Source: Chryseobacterium sp. Leaf405 (lineage in GTDB: Bacteria; Bacteroidota; Bacteroidia; Flavobacteriales; Weeksellaceae). Taken from it: DNA of 64,000 bases. The DNA is taken from assembly GCF_001425355.1 (NCBI RefSeq), contig NZ_LMQN01000001.1, positions 310,490 to 374,489 on the forward strand, read 5' to 3'. The first letter of the stretch is position 1. The number at the start of each line of letters is the position of its first letter. Position numbers and translations under genes: made by a program. Under the pieces are notes generated by a model. It had not been told where the DNA came from. It saw only the letters and a program-made list of their open reading frames with translations, and made no database searches. This document shows positions 1 through 9,918 of the stretch, piece after piece.

Positions 1-126
<126 letters not shown>

Positions 127-143
127 CTGAGTATTAAGAAATA

Positions 144-184
144 AAAAACACCGCTGAAAATATGTTTTTAGCGGTGTTTTTTTG
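144..184 (+). terminator. Rho-independent terminator
   Basis: The arms AAACACCGCT (146-155) and AGCGGTGTTT (170-179) form a perfect 10-bp stem with a 14-nt loop, preceded by an A-run and followed by a T-run. It closes the small membrane protein gene. The same stem is used again at 4931-4970. Confidence 0.9.
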
Positions 185-268
185 GGAATAAGACAACTCA
201 TTCTATTGTTGAAAATATATTCCTTAAATTTACAATTCTATTCATTATTTACTCCCAAATTAAGACAG

Positions 269-2113
269 GTGAAAATTCATAATAAAAAAAAATTCCTAAG
301 CTTTTTAAAGTTTAAAAGAGACTTTCAGAAGTTTGGGCTTGAAAAGGCACGCAGTTATGAGATTATTCTTCATTGGCTGAATAACAGACTCAGCAGAAAT
401 CAGTTTTTAGTACTTTCCGGAATTTTGGTGGGATGTACAGCCGGTTTGGCAGGCGTTTTACTGAAAACTCTCGTGCATACAATTCACCATTTCATCACGA
501 CAAAAGTTCATTTTGAATATCAGATTTTATTTTATGTTGTTTTTCCGTTTTTAGGTATTGTTTTAACGACAAGTATTGTTTTAACTCTATTTAAAGGGCA
601 GGATAGAAAAGGAATTGGTGCTATTTTATACGAAATTGCACAGAATTCCAGTATCGTATCATCGGTAAAAATGTATTCTCAAATTATTCAGAGTGCAGTT
701 ACAGTAGGATTAGGAGGATCTGCCGGTCTCGAAAGCCCGATCGCAGTGACGGGAGCTGCCATTGGCTCAAACTTCGCTCAAACTTACCGATTAAGTTATA
801 AAGAACGTACACTTCTTCTGGCGGCAGGAGCCACAGCCGGAATTGCCTCTGCCTTCAATGCTCCGATTGCGGGAATTATGTTTGCTTTTGAAATTCTGTT
901 AACGGGTGTTGTTTTCACAGATTTTATTCCTTTGGTTGTAGCTGCGGTTTGCGGAAGTTTACTATCAAGAATTTTGTTGCAGGAAGATGTCCTTTTCAGA
1001 TTTTATACCAGAGAAGCTTTTAATTATAAGAATGTTCCTTATTATATGATTTTAGGGATTGTCACAGGTCTTTACGCAAGATATTTTGTTGTCATTTCTC
1101 AGAAAGTTGAACATTTCATTAAAGGTTTACGAATGTCCCGTTTAAGAAAAGCAATGTTTGGAGGAGCTGTTCTTTCTTTACTTTGTGTCTTGTTTCCACC
1201 TCTGTTTGGAGAAGGTTACGAAACGGTAAAAGCCCTTACCAACGGAGATACCCATCAGATTATAGAAAACAGTTTTTTCAGATATTTTGAAATTAAAAAT
1301 TTCACCATCATCATTTTTTTGGTTTTGGTTTTACTTTTAAAAGCTTTTGCTACTTCTTTCACAATTTTCAGTGGCGGAAACGGTGGGAATTTTGCGCCTT
1401 CTCTTTTTGCAGGCGGAACTGTAGGATATTTATTTGCAATAGTTTGTCAGCAGATTGGTTTTAGTGAAGTTCCTATAACAAATCTGGTTCTGGTAGGTAT
1501 GGCGGGGGCAATGAGCGGCGTTATGTATGCACCGCTGACTGCAATTTTTCTTATTGCAGAATCAAGTTTCGGTTATGATCTTTTTATTCCTTTGATGATT
1601 GCGTCCATCATATCTTATCTTATTGCTAAATGGTTCTCCCCTATTTCTCCGGAGCTGAAATTCATGGCTGATCAGGGAAAAATATTCACCAATAAACATG
1701 ATAAGAATTTATTATCTTCATTAAAAACAGAAGATTTTATCGACAAATATTCTCAAGCCATTAATGAAGAAGCACCTATTACAGAATTATTTGATTTAAT
1801 TAAAAGCGGAAATAAAAATATTTTTGCCATCGTTAATGATCAAAAATTACTGCAGGGAATTCTTACATTAGACGATATAAGACCTTATCTTTTCAGTAAC
1901 GAAAAAATTTCTATAAGAATAAAAGAAGTGATGAAAGTTCCTCCGGCAATTATTCATCCTGAAGATCAGCCGTTAGAAATCCTTCAACAATTTGATGATA
2001 CGGGAGTCTGGAATTTACCGGTAGTAAATAATAACAATGTCTTTATCGGTTTCATTTCAAAATCTACAATATTAACGAGTTACAGGCAATTATTAAAAGG
2101 TTATTCTGAGTAA
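269..2113 (+). CDS. ClC-family chloride channel/transporter with C-terminal CBS pair
   Basis: This is an integral membrane anion channel or anion/proton exchanger of the ClC family. About ten hydrophobic helices are visible. The ClC signatures are GGSAGLESP, which carries the usual gating glutamate, and GGNGGNFAP, which corresponds to the GxFxP anion-binding loop. The segment that is normally GSGIP reads RKGIGAILYEIA, so the usual serine and proline are absent. The last about 130 residues look like two CBS domains. The open frame extends upstream to a TTG at 182, but that codon lies in the T-tract of the preceding terminator. I therefore prefer the GTG at 269, which gives a 614-residue protein beginning VKIHNKKKF. 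The start is uncertain. No operon partner is evident. Confidence 0.85.
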   Translation: MKIHNKKKFLSFLKFKRDFQKFGLEKARSYEIILHWLNNRLSRNQFLVLSGILVGCTAGLAGVLLKTLVHTIHHFITTKVHFEYQILFYVVFPFLGIVLTTSIVLTLFKGQDRKGIGAILYEIAQNSSIVSSVKMYSQIIQSAVTVGLGGSAGLESPIAVTGAAIGSNFAQTYRLSYKERTLLLAAGATAGIASAFNAPIAGIMFAFEILLTGVVFTDFIPLVVAAVCGSLLSRILLQEDVLFRFYTREAFNYKNVPYYMILGIVTGLYARYFVVISQKVEHFIKGLRMSRLRKAMFGGAVLSLLCVLFPPLFGEGYETVKALTNGDTHQIIENSFFRYFEIKNFTIIIFLVLVLLLKAFATSFTIFSGGNGGNFAPSLFAGGTVGYLFAIVCQQIGFSEVPITNLVLVGMAGAMSGVMYAPLTAIFLIAESSFGYDLFIPLMIASIISYLIAKWFSPISPELKFMADQGKIFTNKHDKNLLSSLKTEDFIDKYSQAINEEAPITELFDLIKSGNKNIFAIVNDQKLLQGILTLDDIRPYLFSNEKISIRIKEVMKVPPAIIHPEDQPLEILQQFDDTGVWNLPVVNNNNVFIGFISKSTILTSYRQLLKGYSE

Positions 2114-2170
2114 ATTTCATCGGATTTTATGAGATGAAAATACTCTAATTCTCCGGTTTTTGCTTTCAAA

Positions 2171-2203
2171 TTGGGGATAATTTGTAAGTTTTTCTTATAT
2201 TTA
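2171..2203 (+). promoter_or_regulatory. Possible Bacteroidetes promoter for the lipoprotein/antiporter pair
   Basis: A TTG at 2171-2173 is followed after 22 nt by TATATTTA at 2196-2203, one base off the TAnnTTTG consensus. The spacing is slightly long. It lies 17 nt upstream of the start codon at 2221. Confidence 0.3.
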
Positions 2204-2220
2204 GGTAACAACTTATCTAT

Positions 2221-2781
2221 ATGAAAAATCCTATACTTATCATTTTCAGTCTTTTCGTATTAATTAGCTGCAACGACAAGGCTAAAGAAACCGATCTGGT
2301 AGCAAGAGAACAACAATTGTTGGAAAAAGAAAAATCATTTGCTCAAAAAGAATCAGAATATCAGTCTCTTTTAAAAATGAGAGACAGTATTTTTGCTAAA
2401 AAAGATACAGTTGAAATTGTAGATTGGCCCACAGAAGTTTCCGGTGCATGGACGGGAAAGGTGATCTGCACAGAATCCAACTGCAGCGATTATGTAGTTG
2501 GAGATCAAAGAATTGACACTTGGGAATTCGACAGTGATTCTACAAGATTATTTACCAAAATCATCAACAATAATAACCTGGTAAGAGTCTATTCCGGAAG
2601 GTTGGAAAATAACGAAATCAAACTTAATTTTAAAACTGATTCCACGGCAAAAAAACAAGTGGATATGAATATTTTACTTAACGAAATTTCTGCCAGCAAG
2701 ATCAGAGGAACCAGAAGCATTGCAGTCGAAAACAGCTGTATGGCAAGATTCTCTGTAGAATTAACCCGTTCCACAAAATAG
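2221..2781 (+). CDS. Hypothetical lipoprotein with N-terminal coiled coil
   Basis: This 186-residue protein starts with a lipoprotein signal peptide and the lipobox LISC (Cys17), so it should be anchored in a membrane facing the periplasm. Residues about 20-60 are charged and heptad-like (AREQQLLEKEKSFAQKE), indicating a short coiled coil. The rest is beta-rich and contains GAWTGKVICTESNCSDY, a pattern seen in small lipocalin-like or hypothetical Bacteroidetes lipoproteins. I do not recognise a specific function. The antiporter gene begins 5 nt after its stop, so the two are probably cotranscribed. A role in the function of the transporter is only a guess from position. Confidence 0.75.
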   Translation: MKNPILIIFSLFVLISCNDKAKETDLVAREQQLLEKEKSFAQKESEYQSLLKMRDSIFAKKDTVEIVDWPTEVSGAWTGKVICTESNCSDYVVGDQRIDTWEFDSDSTRLFTKIINNNNLVRVYSGRLENNEIKLNFKTDSTAKKQVDMNILLNEISASKIRGTRSIAVENSCMARFSVELTRSTK

Positions 2782-2786
2782 CACCT

Positions 2787-4910
2787 ATGATCTTACTGAA
2801 TATACAAAACCTGACTCTTCCCATTGAAGATCCGGTCCTGAAGTTTTTGCTGGTGCTTATCATCATTCTGGCGGCACCGCTTTTACTGAATAAAATTAAA
2901 GTTCCTCATTTATTGGGATTAATTATCGCAGGAGCAGTTATCGGTCCAAACGGATTCAATGTGCTGTCCCGTGACAGCAGTATTGTGGTAACAGGAACTA
3001 CCGGACTCCTTTACATTATGTTTCTTGCCGGTCTAGAAATCGATATGGGAGATTTCAAAAAAAACAAATGGAAAAGTCTCACTTTTGGACTTTACACTTT
3101 TATTGCCCCTTTTATTTTAGGATACTTGGGAGGAATTTACATCCTAAATTTCTCAGTATTAACGTCGGTTCTTTTTGCCAGTTTATTTTCCTCGCATACA
3201 CTGATCGCTTATCCTTTAGTTAGTAAACTCGGAATTGCCAAAAATCCTGCCGTCAACATTACCGTTGGAGGCACCATGATCACTGATGTGTTAGCACTTT
3301 TGGTTTTGGCCGTTATTGTAGGAATGTCTCAGGGAGATGTAGGAACAAAATTTTGGTTGAAACTTTCTGTTTCATTTATTGTTTTCGCCCTTATCGTTTT
3401 GTTGATTTTTCCGATGATCGGAAGATGGTTTTTCAAAAAAGTGGATGATAAAATTTCCCAGTACATATTTGTATTGGTGATGATATATCTGGCTGCTTTA
3501 CTGGCTGAATTAGCTGGTCTCGAAGCAATTATAGGAGCCTTTTTCGCCGGATTGGCTTTAAACAGATTAATTCCGCATACCTCTTCATTAATGAATCGTG
3601 TAGAGTTCGTGGGAAATGCTATTTTTATTCCTTTTTTCCTTATTAGTGTAGGAATGCTGATCGATTTTAAAGTTTTCTTTAAAAGCTGGGAAACGCTTGA
3701 AGTGGCGGGAATTATGCTGGTGGCATCCATTGGTGGTAAATATGTTTCTGCGGTAGCAACTCAAAAAACTTTCAGGCTCTCAAAAGAGGAAGGAAAATTA
3801 ATTTTCGGGTTAAGTTCTGCTTCTGCGGCGGCGACTTTAGCTTCTGTAATGGTTGGTTATAACATTGTACTTTCAGAAACCGAAACCGGCGAACCTATAA
3901 GATTATTAAACGAGCATGTGCTGAACGGAAGTATTTTACTAATTTTAATTTCCTGTACAATTTCATCATTTATCTCGATGTCAAGCGCCCAGAAAATTGC
4001 AGAACAGGATAATGAAGATACCGTTTCAGGAAATACACATGAAGAGGAAAATATTCTTCTCGCCATCAATCATGAAGCGACGGTGGAACGAATGGTAAAT
4101 CTGGGAATTTTAATTAAAGCACATTCAAACAAAGAAAATCTTTTTGCCTTAAATGTAATCAATGAAGATAAAAATGAATCTTCAGTAAAAAATGCTGAAA
4201 AACTTTTACATCAGGCAGTTGATACCGCCGCCGCCGCCGATGTGAAAATGCAATCGTTGAAAAGATACGACAATGATGTCATCAATGGTGTAAATAATGT
4301 AATAAAAGAGCAGAATATCACCGATCTCATCATCGGACTGGAAGATCAAAAAGGCTTCTCTCCTTCTTTTGCTTATAATTTGTATAATGGTTATCTTCAG
4401 AGTGATGACGTGAATGTTCTGGTGTATCATGCTGCACAGCCTATATCAACGATAAAGAAATATGCTGTCATGATTCCCGAAAACGCTCACAAAGAAGCCG
4501 GTTTTTTCCACGCACTTCTGAGAGTGTGGAACATCGCCAGAAATTCAGGAGCAACCATTGTTTTTTATACCCCTGAAAATATTTTGAATTTATTGCATAA
4601 AATTATTAAAAAAGCAAATATTGAAGCAGAATTTGTTATCATGAATTCGTGGAAAGACGGTGAAAAAACGGCTGCCCAGCTTAAAGAAGATGAAGCATTA
4701 ATTGTCTTTATGGCGAAAAACGGAATGCGTTCCTATATTCCAAGAATGCGATTGATACCGGAACTGTTAAATAAATATCTGAATAATCATAATTATCTTT
4801 TAATTTTCCCGTTTTCTGAATTCGATAAAAATAATACTGAAAAACGTTCTGTTGGCAATCACGATGATTTTATGGAAATCGGAAATGTGATTAAAAAAAT
4901 ATTTAAATAA
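2787..4910 (+). CDS. Cation:proton antiporter (KefB/CPA2 type) with C-terminal USP-like region
   Basis: This 707-residue membrane protein belongs to the monovalent cation:proton antiporter-2 superfamily. Residues about 15-400 hold some 12 hydrophobic helices with family patterns such as VPHLLGLIIAGAVIGPNGF near the N-terminus, FLAGLEIDM, and GLEAIIGAFFAGLALNR. The C-terminal 270 residues are soluble. They begin with ENILLAINHEATVERMVNLGI and resemble paired universal-stress-protein domains, as seen in many Bacteroidetes antiporters. It probably exchanges Na+ or K+ for protons; the sequence does not decide the ion. It follows a lipoprotein gene by 5 nt and ends just before a strong terminator. 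Confidence 0.88.
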   Translation: MILLNIQNLTLPIEDPVLKFLLVLIIILAAPLLLNKIKVPHLLGLIIAGAVIGPNGFNVLSRDSSIVVTGTTGLLYIMFLAGLEIDMGDFKKNKWKSLTFGLYTFIAPFILGYLGGIYILNFSVLTSVLFASLFSSHTLIAYPLVSKLGIAKNPAVNITVGGTMITDVLALLVLAVIVGMSQGDVGTKFWLKLSVSFIVFALIVLLIFPMIGRWFFKKVDDKISQYIFVLVMIYLAALLAELAGLEAIIGAFFAGLALNRLIPHTSSLMNRVEFVGNAIFIPFFLISVGMLIDFKVFFKSWETLEVAGIMLVASIGGKYVSAVATQKTFRLSKEEGKLIFGLSSASAAATLASVMVGYNIVLSETETGEPIRLLNEHVLNGSILLILISCTISSFISMSSAQKIAEQDNEDTVSGNTHEEENILLAINHEATVERMVNLGILIKAHSNKENLFALNVINEDKNESSVKNAEKLLHQAVDTAAAADVKMQSLKRYDNDVINGVNNVIKEQNITDLIIGLEDQKGFSPSFAYNLYNGYLQSDDVNVLVYHAAQPISTIKKYAVMIPENAHKEAGFFHALLRVWNIARNSGATIVFYTPENILNLLHKIIKKANIEAEFVIMNSWKDGEKTAAQLKEDEALIVFMAKNGMRSYIPRMRLIPELLNKYLNNHNYLLIFPFSEFDKNNTEKRSVGNHDDFMEIGNVIKKIFK

Positions 4911-4930
4911 AAAATATAGTATAATATAAC

Positions 4931-4970
4931 AAAAAACACCGCTGGAATTAATTTCTAAGCGGTGTTTTTT
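4931..4970 (+). terminator. Rho-independent terminator (bidirectional)
   Basis: A 13-bp perfect stem (4931-4943 with 4958-4970) has the core ACACCGCT/AGCGGTGT and is flanked by A- and T-runs. It separates the antiporter gene from the convergent receiver gene, so it can serve both strands. The core stem is identical to that at 144-184. Confidence 0.9.
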
Positions 4971-4987
4971 ACATTCTATTTTAATTA

Positions 4988-5362
4988 CTAATGTACGAAA
5001 AGTAACTTCTCAACCATTGTTTCCAATGCTGCCAGATCAAAAGGTTTAGCGATATAATCGTCTGCCTGCGCTTTTTTAGCCAACGAATTGATATCGCTGT
5101 TTGCACTGATGTAGATGACAGGAATATTCCTGAAATCTTCATTTTCTTTAAGAAGTTTCAATGCTTCAATACCTCCGATATTCGGAATCCAATTATCCAT
5201 TAAAATCAAATCCGGCTGAAAATCTGCTACTCTTTCAATAATATCATGGGACGTTTCAGAAATTTCGACTTCGTATCCGTTTTCTCCAAAAATGATCGTA
5301 AAAACATCTAAAATTGCCTTTTCATCATCAAAAACTAAAATTTTCTTTTTTTCATTCTTCAT
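4988..5362 (-). CDS. Single-domain response regulator (receiver only)
   Basis: This 124-residue protein is one CheY-like receiver with no output domain. The acidic pair is in FDDE (residues 11-14), the phospho-accepting aspartate is Asp56 in LILMDNWIP, the conserved hydroxyl residue is in ISA, and the lysine is in AKPFD. It is a paralogue of the receivers at 9448 and 14280, sharing a tryptophan two residues after the phospho-aspartate. It is divergent from the GAF/PAS kinase at 5638 and may be its phosphorelay partner, which is an inference from proximity. Confidence 0.9.
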   Translation of the reverse strand: MKNEKKKILVFDDEKAILDVFTIIFGENGYEVEISETSHDIIERVADFQPDLILMDNWIPNIGGIEALKLLKENEDFRNIPVIYISANSDINSLAKKAQADDYIAKPFDLAALETMVEKLLFVH

Positions 5363-5637
5363 TTTTGAAATATTTAGGCATCAAATATAAAATTTAAATC
5401 TGATACAGATTATGATCATAATCTGTTTTACGAAAATATTATAGTTAATAAAAATATTAACTGACTATCCAACATTGATGTAAATCATTCTTTTTCATTA
5501 GACTTAATTTAACAACGGAAGAAAAAACCATAATTTATAACCAATCAAAATTTCATTTGTTTAAAATGCAGCGCATAGGTACCTGATATTTATATCATTT
5601 AAAATTATATCTTTACTTACTCATTTGTGTAGTTATT

Positions 5638-7746
5638 ATGATTGAAAATACTTTTGGTATCAACATTATACCTGATAATGAAGCCGGCCGTTTGGCAGCT
5701 TTACAACGGTATAAAATTACAGATACTCCTTCAGAAGAAAGTTTTGATGGGATTGCCAGACTGGCTACACAGATCTTTAACGTGCCTATATCTCTTCTGT
5801 CATTAGTGGATGCAGAATCTGTATTTTTTAAAGCCAATATAGGCATGGGGAAAGCCACAGAAGCTAACAGAGGGAAAAGCCTTTGTGCATTGGCTGTTTT
5901 GAATGAACAAGTTACGGTTTTTGAGGATGCTATAAAAGAACCTTGTCTTATGTCTAATCCTAATGTTGTTGGCGATTTTGGATTAAGATTTTACGCCGGA
6001 GCGCCATTAATTACTCATGACGGATTTTTGATAGGTACTTTATGTATCATTGATAAAAAACCACGGGAATTTTCTGAATCTGACCGCCGTATACTGGAAG
6101 GGCTGGCTAAAACAGCAATGGATCAGATAGAACTCAGAAGATCAGCACTGGATACGATTGACGAGCTTAAACAGTCTAATATTAAATTGTTAAATGCCCA
6201 GCAGTCACTGGCAGATTTCAATATGGAAATGGAAGCCACCAATGAAGAACTGAACAGCATTAATGATCAGTTAGGTAAATCATATGACCTTACGGTGTTG
6301 CTTAATAAAAATTTAGAAAAAAGTGAACAGCGACTGAAGTCTTTCATCAGTAAAGCACCTGTTGCTTTTGGCATCCTTACAGGACGTGAGCTGGTAATTG
6401 AAGTTGCCAACGATATGATACTAAAGGTTTGGGGTAAAGATTTGTCAGTAATTGGAAAGCCTCTGGCAGTAGCACTTCCCGAACTTGATGGGCAGCCCTA
6501 TTTTTCTATTTTGGATGATGTATTTACTTCAGGAATGACCTACATTGGAGATACTGCTTTTGTGCAGTTAAAATCTGAAGGAGTTGTTAACGACTGTTAT
6601 TTTGACTTTATCTACGAACCATTGAAAGATCAGGATGGTAATACAGTTTCAATTATTGTGATTGCGAATGAAGTTACTGAACGTATTAAGAAAAAAGAAG
6701 AACTTGAAGACCTTAACAGACAACTTCAAACTGCGCTTCATGCAGGGCAATTAGGATCTTATAACCTTGATCTTACAACAGGAAAAATGGATTGTTCAAA
6801 AATTTGCAAATCAAATTATGGTGTTCCTGAAAATGAACCTTTTAATTTTGAAGATCTTATGGAAACCATTATTCCGGAACATCGGGATTTAGTGAAAGAC
6901 AAAATGAGTGAGGCAATACAAAATAAGTCAACCTATCAGGCCGAATATTTAATTAAATGGCCCGACGGATCAAGCCATTGGATGAGTGCTATCGGGCTTC
7001 CAAGTTATGATACAGAAGGAAATCCGACCAATATAATCGGGCTTACAGTAGACATTACCCAAAGAAAAAATTATGAAACGCAGAAAGATGATTTTCTGGG
7101 AATAGCGAGCCACGAGCTTAAAACTCCTATTACAAGTTTAAAAGCAACCTTGCAGTTACTTTCGAGATTAAAAAATAATCTGACACATGATATGGTTCCG
7201 AGGTTAATCGAACAATCATCGGCAAGTCTCGAAAAATTAAATAATCTGGTAGATGATCTGCTGAATATGCACCGCATCAGTGAAGGACAACTTGAACTGA
7301 AAAAAGAGATTTTTTCCGTTTCACAAATGATTCAATCTTCAATAACCGATATCCGACTGACTGAAGAACACGAATTGATTATTGAAGGAGATCTGAATGC
7401 AAAAGTATTTGCCGACGAACACAGAATTGATCAGGTTGTGGTAAATTTCATCAATAATGCAGTGAAATACGCTCCGGAATCTAAAAACATTCATATCATC
7501 ATTGAATCAAAAAATGATCATGTAAAAATATCTGTAAAAGATCAGGGCGAAGGTATTGATCCTGCAATTCAGCCTTATCTTTTTGACCGGTATTACAGAG
7601 CCAATCATCAGGGTAAAAAATATTCCGGTCTTGGATTGGGCCTTTATATTTCTTCAGAAATTATCAAACGTCACGGCGGCGAAATTGGTGTAGAAAGTAC
7701 CAAAGGAAAAGGCAGCACTTTCTGGTTTTCATTACCTACACTTTAA
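5638..7746 (+). CDS. GAF-PAS-PAS sensor histidine kinase
   Basis: This 702-residue soluble kinase has no membrane segment. An N-terminal GAF domain (about 20-165, with ISLLSLVDAE and FYAGAPLITHDGFLIGTLCIID) is followed by a coiled-coil linker (about 170-215), two PAS domains (about 225-345 and 355-470), a HisKA dimerisation domain with His492 in SHELKTP, and an HATPase_c domain with FINNAVKYAP, DQGEGID and GLGLGLYIS. It probably autophosphorylates in response to a cytoplasmic signal sensed by GAF/PAS and passes phosphate to an orphan receiver nearby. The ligand cannot be read from sequence. The ATG start gives a typical family N-terminus. Confidence 0.92.
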   Translation: MIENTFGINIIPDNEAGRLAALQRYKITDTPSEESFDGIARLATQIFNVPISLLSLVDAESVFFKANIGMGKATEANRGKSLCALAVLNEQVTVFEDAIKEPCLMSNPNVVGDFGLRFYAGAPLITHDGFLIGTLCIIDKKPREFSESDRRILEGLAKTAMDQIELRRSALDTIDELKQSNIKLLNAQQSLADFNMEMEATNEELNSINDQLGKSYDLTVLLNKNLEKSEQRLKSFISKAPVAFGILTGRELVIEVANDMILKVWGKDLSVIGKPLAVALPELDGQPYFSILDDVFTSGMTYIGDTAFVQLKSEGVVNDCYFDFIYEPLKDQDGNTVSIIVIANEVTERIKKKEELEDLNRQLQTALHAGQLGSYNLDLTTGKMDCSKICKSNYGVPENEPFNFEDLMETIIPEHRDLVKDKMSEAIQNKSTYQAEYLIKWPDGSSHWMSAIGLPSYDTEGNPTNIIGLTVDITQRKNYETQKDDFLGIASHELKTPITSLKATLQLLSRLKNNLTHDMVPRLIEQSSASLEKLNNLVDDLLNMHRISEGQLELKKEIFSVSQMIQSSITDIRLTEEHELIIEGDLNAKVFADEHRIDQVVVNFINNAVKYAPESKNIHIIIESKNDHVKISVKDQGEGIDPAIQPYLFDRYYRANHQGKKYSGLGLGLYISSEIIKRHGGEIGVESTKGKGSTFWFSLPTL

Positions 7747-7946
7747 AAATGAAGGAATTTATGATTATAGATATATATTTAACCAAGATGATAAATTTTT
7801 AATAAAAAATTGGTGAAGATTATTTTTAGAGGCATAGTATTTGTGTTATGTCTTAAAACAAAGCATACAAATTTTATTTGCGAATAATTTCTGTTGCTTA
7901 CTTTATAAAAAACTAAGATTTGGAAACACCACACAATAATAATATT

Positions 7947-9458
7947 ATGAATAAGGATCTTGCTATTTATCTGCAGGCTTTGAATTCCACTAACTGCGGT
8001 GTCATCATTACAGATAATACTCAGCGTGACAACCCTATCATCTATTGCAATAAAGCATTTGAAACGATGACTGGATATTCTACAGACGAAATTATAGGTC
8101 ACAATTGCCGTTTTTTACAGGCACAGGATCGATCGCAAAGTGAAAGAAAAAAACTTCGTGAAAGTATTAACAATGGTGAAGATTGTAAAGTAGAAATCCG
8201 TAATTACAAGAAAAACGGAACTTTATTCTGGAATGAATTATTTATTTCACCGGTAAAAAATGAAAACGGAGAAATTATTCATTTTATCGGAATTCAAAAT
8301 GATATAACAGATAAAAAGAATACCGAGCACCAACTTCGTGAAGAAAAGCATTCGGTAGAAAAGAAAATTACAGAACGTACAAAAGAACTTACTGATAAAG
8401 AAGCATTTCTCTCAAGTATTATTCAAACAGTAAGAGAAAGTCTTTTGGTATTAGATGCAGATTACAGAGTTTTAAGTGCTAACAGTCATTTTTTGAGTTC
8501 GTTTAAAGTTACGCTGGATGACACATTGGGAAAAGTTCTTTTTGAACTCGGAAACCACCAATGGGATATTGATCAGCTGAAAGAACTTCTTACCAAGATA
8601 CTGCCAACCAATAATCCTGTTGTAGATTATGAAGTCGAGCATCATTTCCCGCACATTGGCAAAAAAGTAATGCTTCTTAATGCATATAGAATAGAGTTTG
8701 AAGGGGAATATAAAGACAGAATATTAATTGCAATAGAAGATATTACCGAAAAGAAGGAGCTGGATCGTAGAAAGGATGATTTCTTATCAGTAGCAAGTCA
8801 TGAATTGAAAACACCTTTAACAACCATTAAGGGTCTTATTCAACTATTGCAAAGAATGGCTCCAAACGGACCTACTGATAAATTTATTTCATTGCTAGAT
8901 AAAGCTTCAGTGTATGTAGACAGGCTTAATATTCTTATTACTGAACTTTTAGATACTTCCAAAATACAATCCGGAAACATAGAGTTGCATAAAGACCCTT
9001 TCGATATTGATACTCTTATGCGGGATACTATTGAAAACCTGTCAATGGCAAATTCAAGTTATAAAATATCATTATCAGGCAATACAAAAGCTACTGTAAA
9101 TGGTGATGAACTTCAAATTTCGCAGGTAATTAACAATCTGATTTCCAATGCAATTAAATATTCTCCGGAAGCCGATAAAGTTGATGTTAATATGAATGTT
9201 GTAGGAAGTTTTATTAAAATTACCGTTACAGATTACGGAATGGGAATTCATGCGGATGATAGAACGAAAATTTTCGAGAGATTTTTTAGAGCTAATAATA
9301 TACAGAAAAAATTTCCTGGCTTAGGAATTGGATTGTATGTGTCCAAAGAAATTATTGCCAATCATAAAGGAACGTTATGGGTGGAGAGTGAAGTTGGTGA
9401 AGGATCAACATTTAGTTTTACATTACCAATTATGAAAAAAGAAAACGATGGAAAATAA
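7947..9458 (+). CDS. LOV-domain (blue-light) sensor histidine kinase
   Basis: The first about 125 residues form a LOV domain: GHNCRFLQ holds the photoactive cysteine (Cys54), FWNELF supplies the flavin-contacting asparagine and FIGIQNDIT supplies the glutamine. A coiled-coil linker, a second PAS domain, HisKA (His285 in SHELKTP) and HATPase_c (NLISNAIKYSP, DYGMGIH, GLGIGLYVS) follow. Known LOV kinases bind FMN and form a light-driven cysteinyl adduct. The reading frame is open from a TTG at 7920, but the ATG at 7947 is preferred because it leaves a normal LOV N-terminus. It overlaps the receiver gene at 9448 by 11 bp, indicating a cotranscribed kinase/regulator pair. The carotenoid operon lies next door. 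Confidence 0.92.
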   Translation: MNKDLAIYLQALNSTNCGVIITDNTQRDNPIIYCNKAFETMTGYSTDEIIGHNCRFLQAQDRSQSERKKLRESINNGEDCKVEIRNYKKNGTLFWNELFISPVKNENGEIIHFIGIQNDITDKKNTEHQLREEKHSVEKKITERTKELTDKEAFLSSIIQTVRESLLVLDADYRVLSANSHFLSSFKVTLDDTLGKVLFELGNHQWDIDQLKELLTKILPTNNPVVDYEVEHHFPHIGKKVMLLNAYRIEFEGEYKDRILIAIEDITEKKELDRRKDDFLSVASHELKTPLTTIKGLIQLLQRMAPNGPTDKFISLLDKASVYVDRLNILITELLDTSKIQSGNIELHKDPFDIDTLMRDTIENLSMANSSYKISLSGNTKATVNGDELQISQVINNLISNAIKYSPEADKVDVNMNVVGSFIKITVTDYGMGIHADDRTKIFERFFRANNIQKKFPGLGIGLYVSKEIIANHKGTLWVESEVGEGSTFSFTLPIMKKENDGK

Positions 9459-9822
9459 AAAAATAATGGTTTGCGATGATGATCAGGGAATACTCGATGT
9501 TTTGGAAATGCTGCTTGAGACAGAAGGTTTCGGTGTTTATACAGAAATAAACAGTACAAATCTAGTCGATGAAATTTTACTGAAATCCCCGGATTTGCTT
9601 CTCCTTGATCTCTGGATGCCATTGTTATCCGGTGATCAGGTTTTAAAGACAATCCGAAATACTGATAAAATTAAAAACTTACCGATAATTGTGCTTTCTG
9701 CGAGTGTCGATGGCAGCGATATTTCAAAAGATGCCGGCGCAGACAGTTTTGTTGCAAAACCATTTGATGTGGATGATCTCATCCAAAAGATAAGAAATTT
9801 GTTAGAAATCCAGGTTATTTAA
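9448..9822 (+). CDS. Single-domain response regulator, partner of the LOV kinase
   Basis: This 124-residue receiver has an acidic cluster CDDD (9-12), phospho-accepting Asp54 in LLLLDLWMP, a serine in LSAS and a lysine in AKPFD. There is no DNA-binding domain. Its start overlaps the end of the LOV kinase gene by 11 bp, so the two should be translationally coupled and form a two-component pair. Without an output domain it must act by protein contact or by passing phosphate onward. It is a paralogue of the receivers at 4988 and 14280. Confidence 0.92.
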   Translation: MENKKIMVCDDDQGILDVLEMLLETEGFGVYTEINSTNLVDEILLKSPDLLLLDLWMPLLSGDQVLKTIRNTDKIKNLPIIVLSASVDGSDISKDAGADSFVAKPFDVDDLIQKIRNLLEIQVI

Positions 9823-9868
9823 ACTATTTGAAATAAATCAACTTTATTTTTAATGATTAATTATATAC

Positions 9869-9900
9869 TTAAAGCAGCAGTTTGACTCCTGCTTTATTTT
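9869..9900 (+). terminator. Rho-independent terminator
   Basis: AAAGCAG (9871-9877) and CTGCTTT (9889-9895) form a 7-bp stem with an 11-nt loop, followed by ATTTT. It lies between the LOV kinase/receiver pair and the convergent carotenoid operon. Confidence 0.65.
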
Positions 9901-9918
9901 AATGATGACTAGAAAAAA

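Noticed and set aside
182..268. TTG start of the ClC gene at 182.
   Set aside because: It lies in the T-tract of the preceding terminator and the extra 29 residues have no family-like features; GTG at 269 is more plausible.
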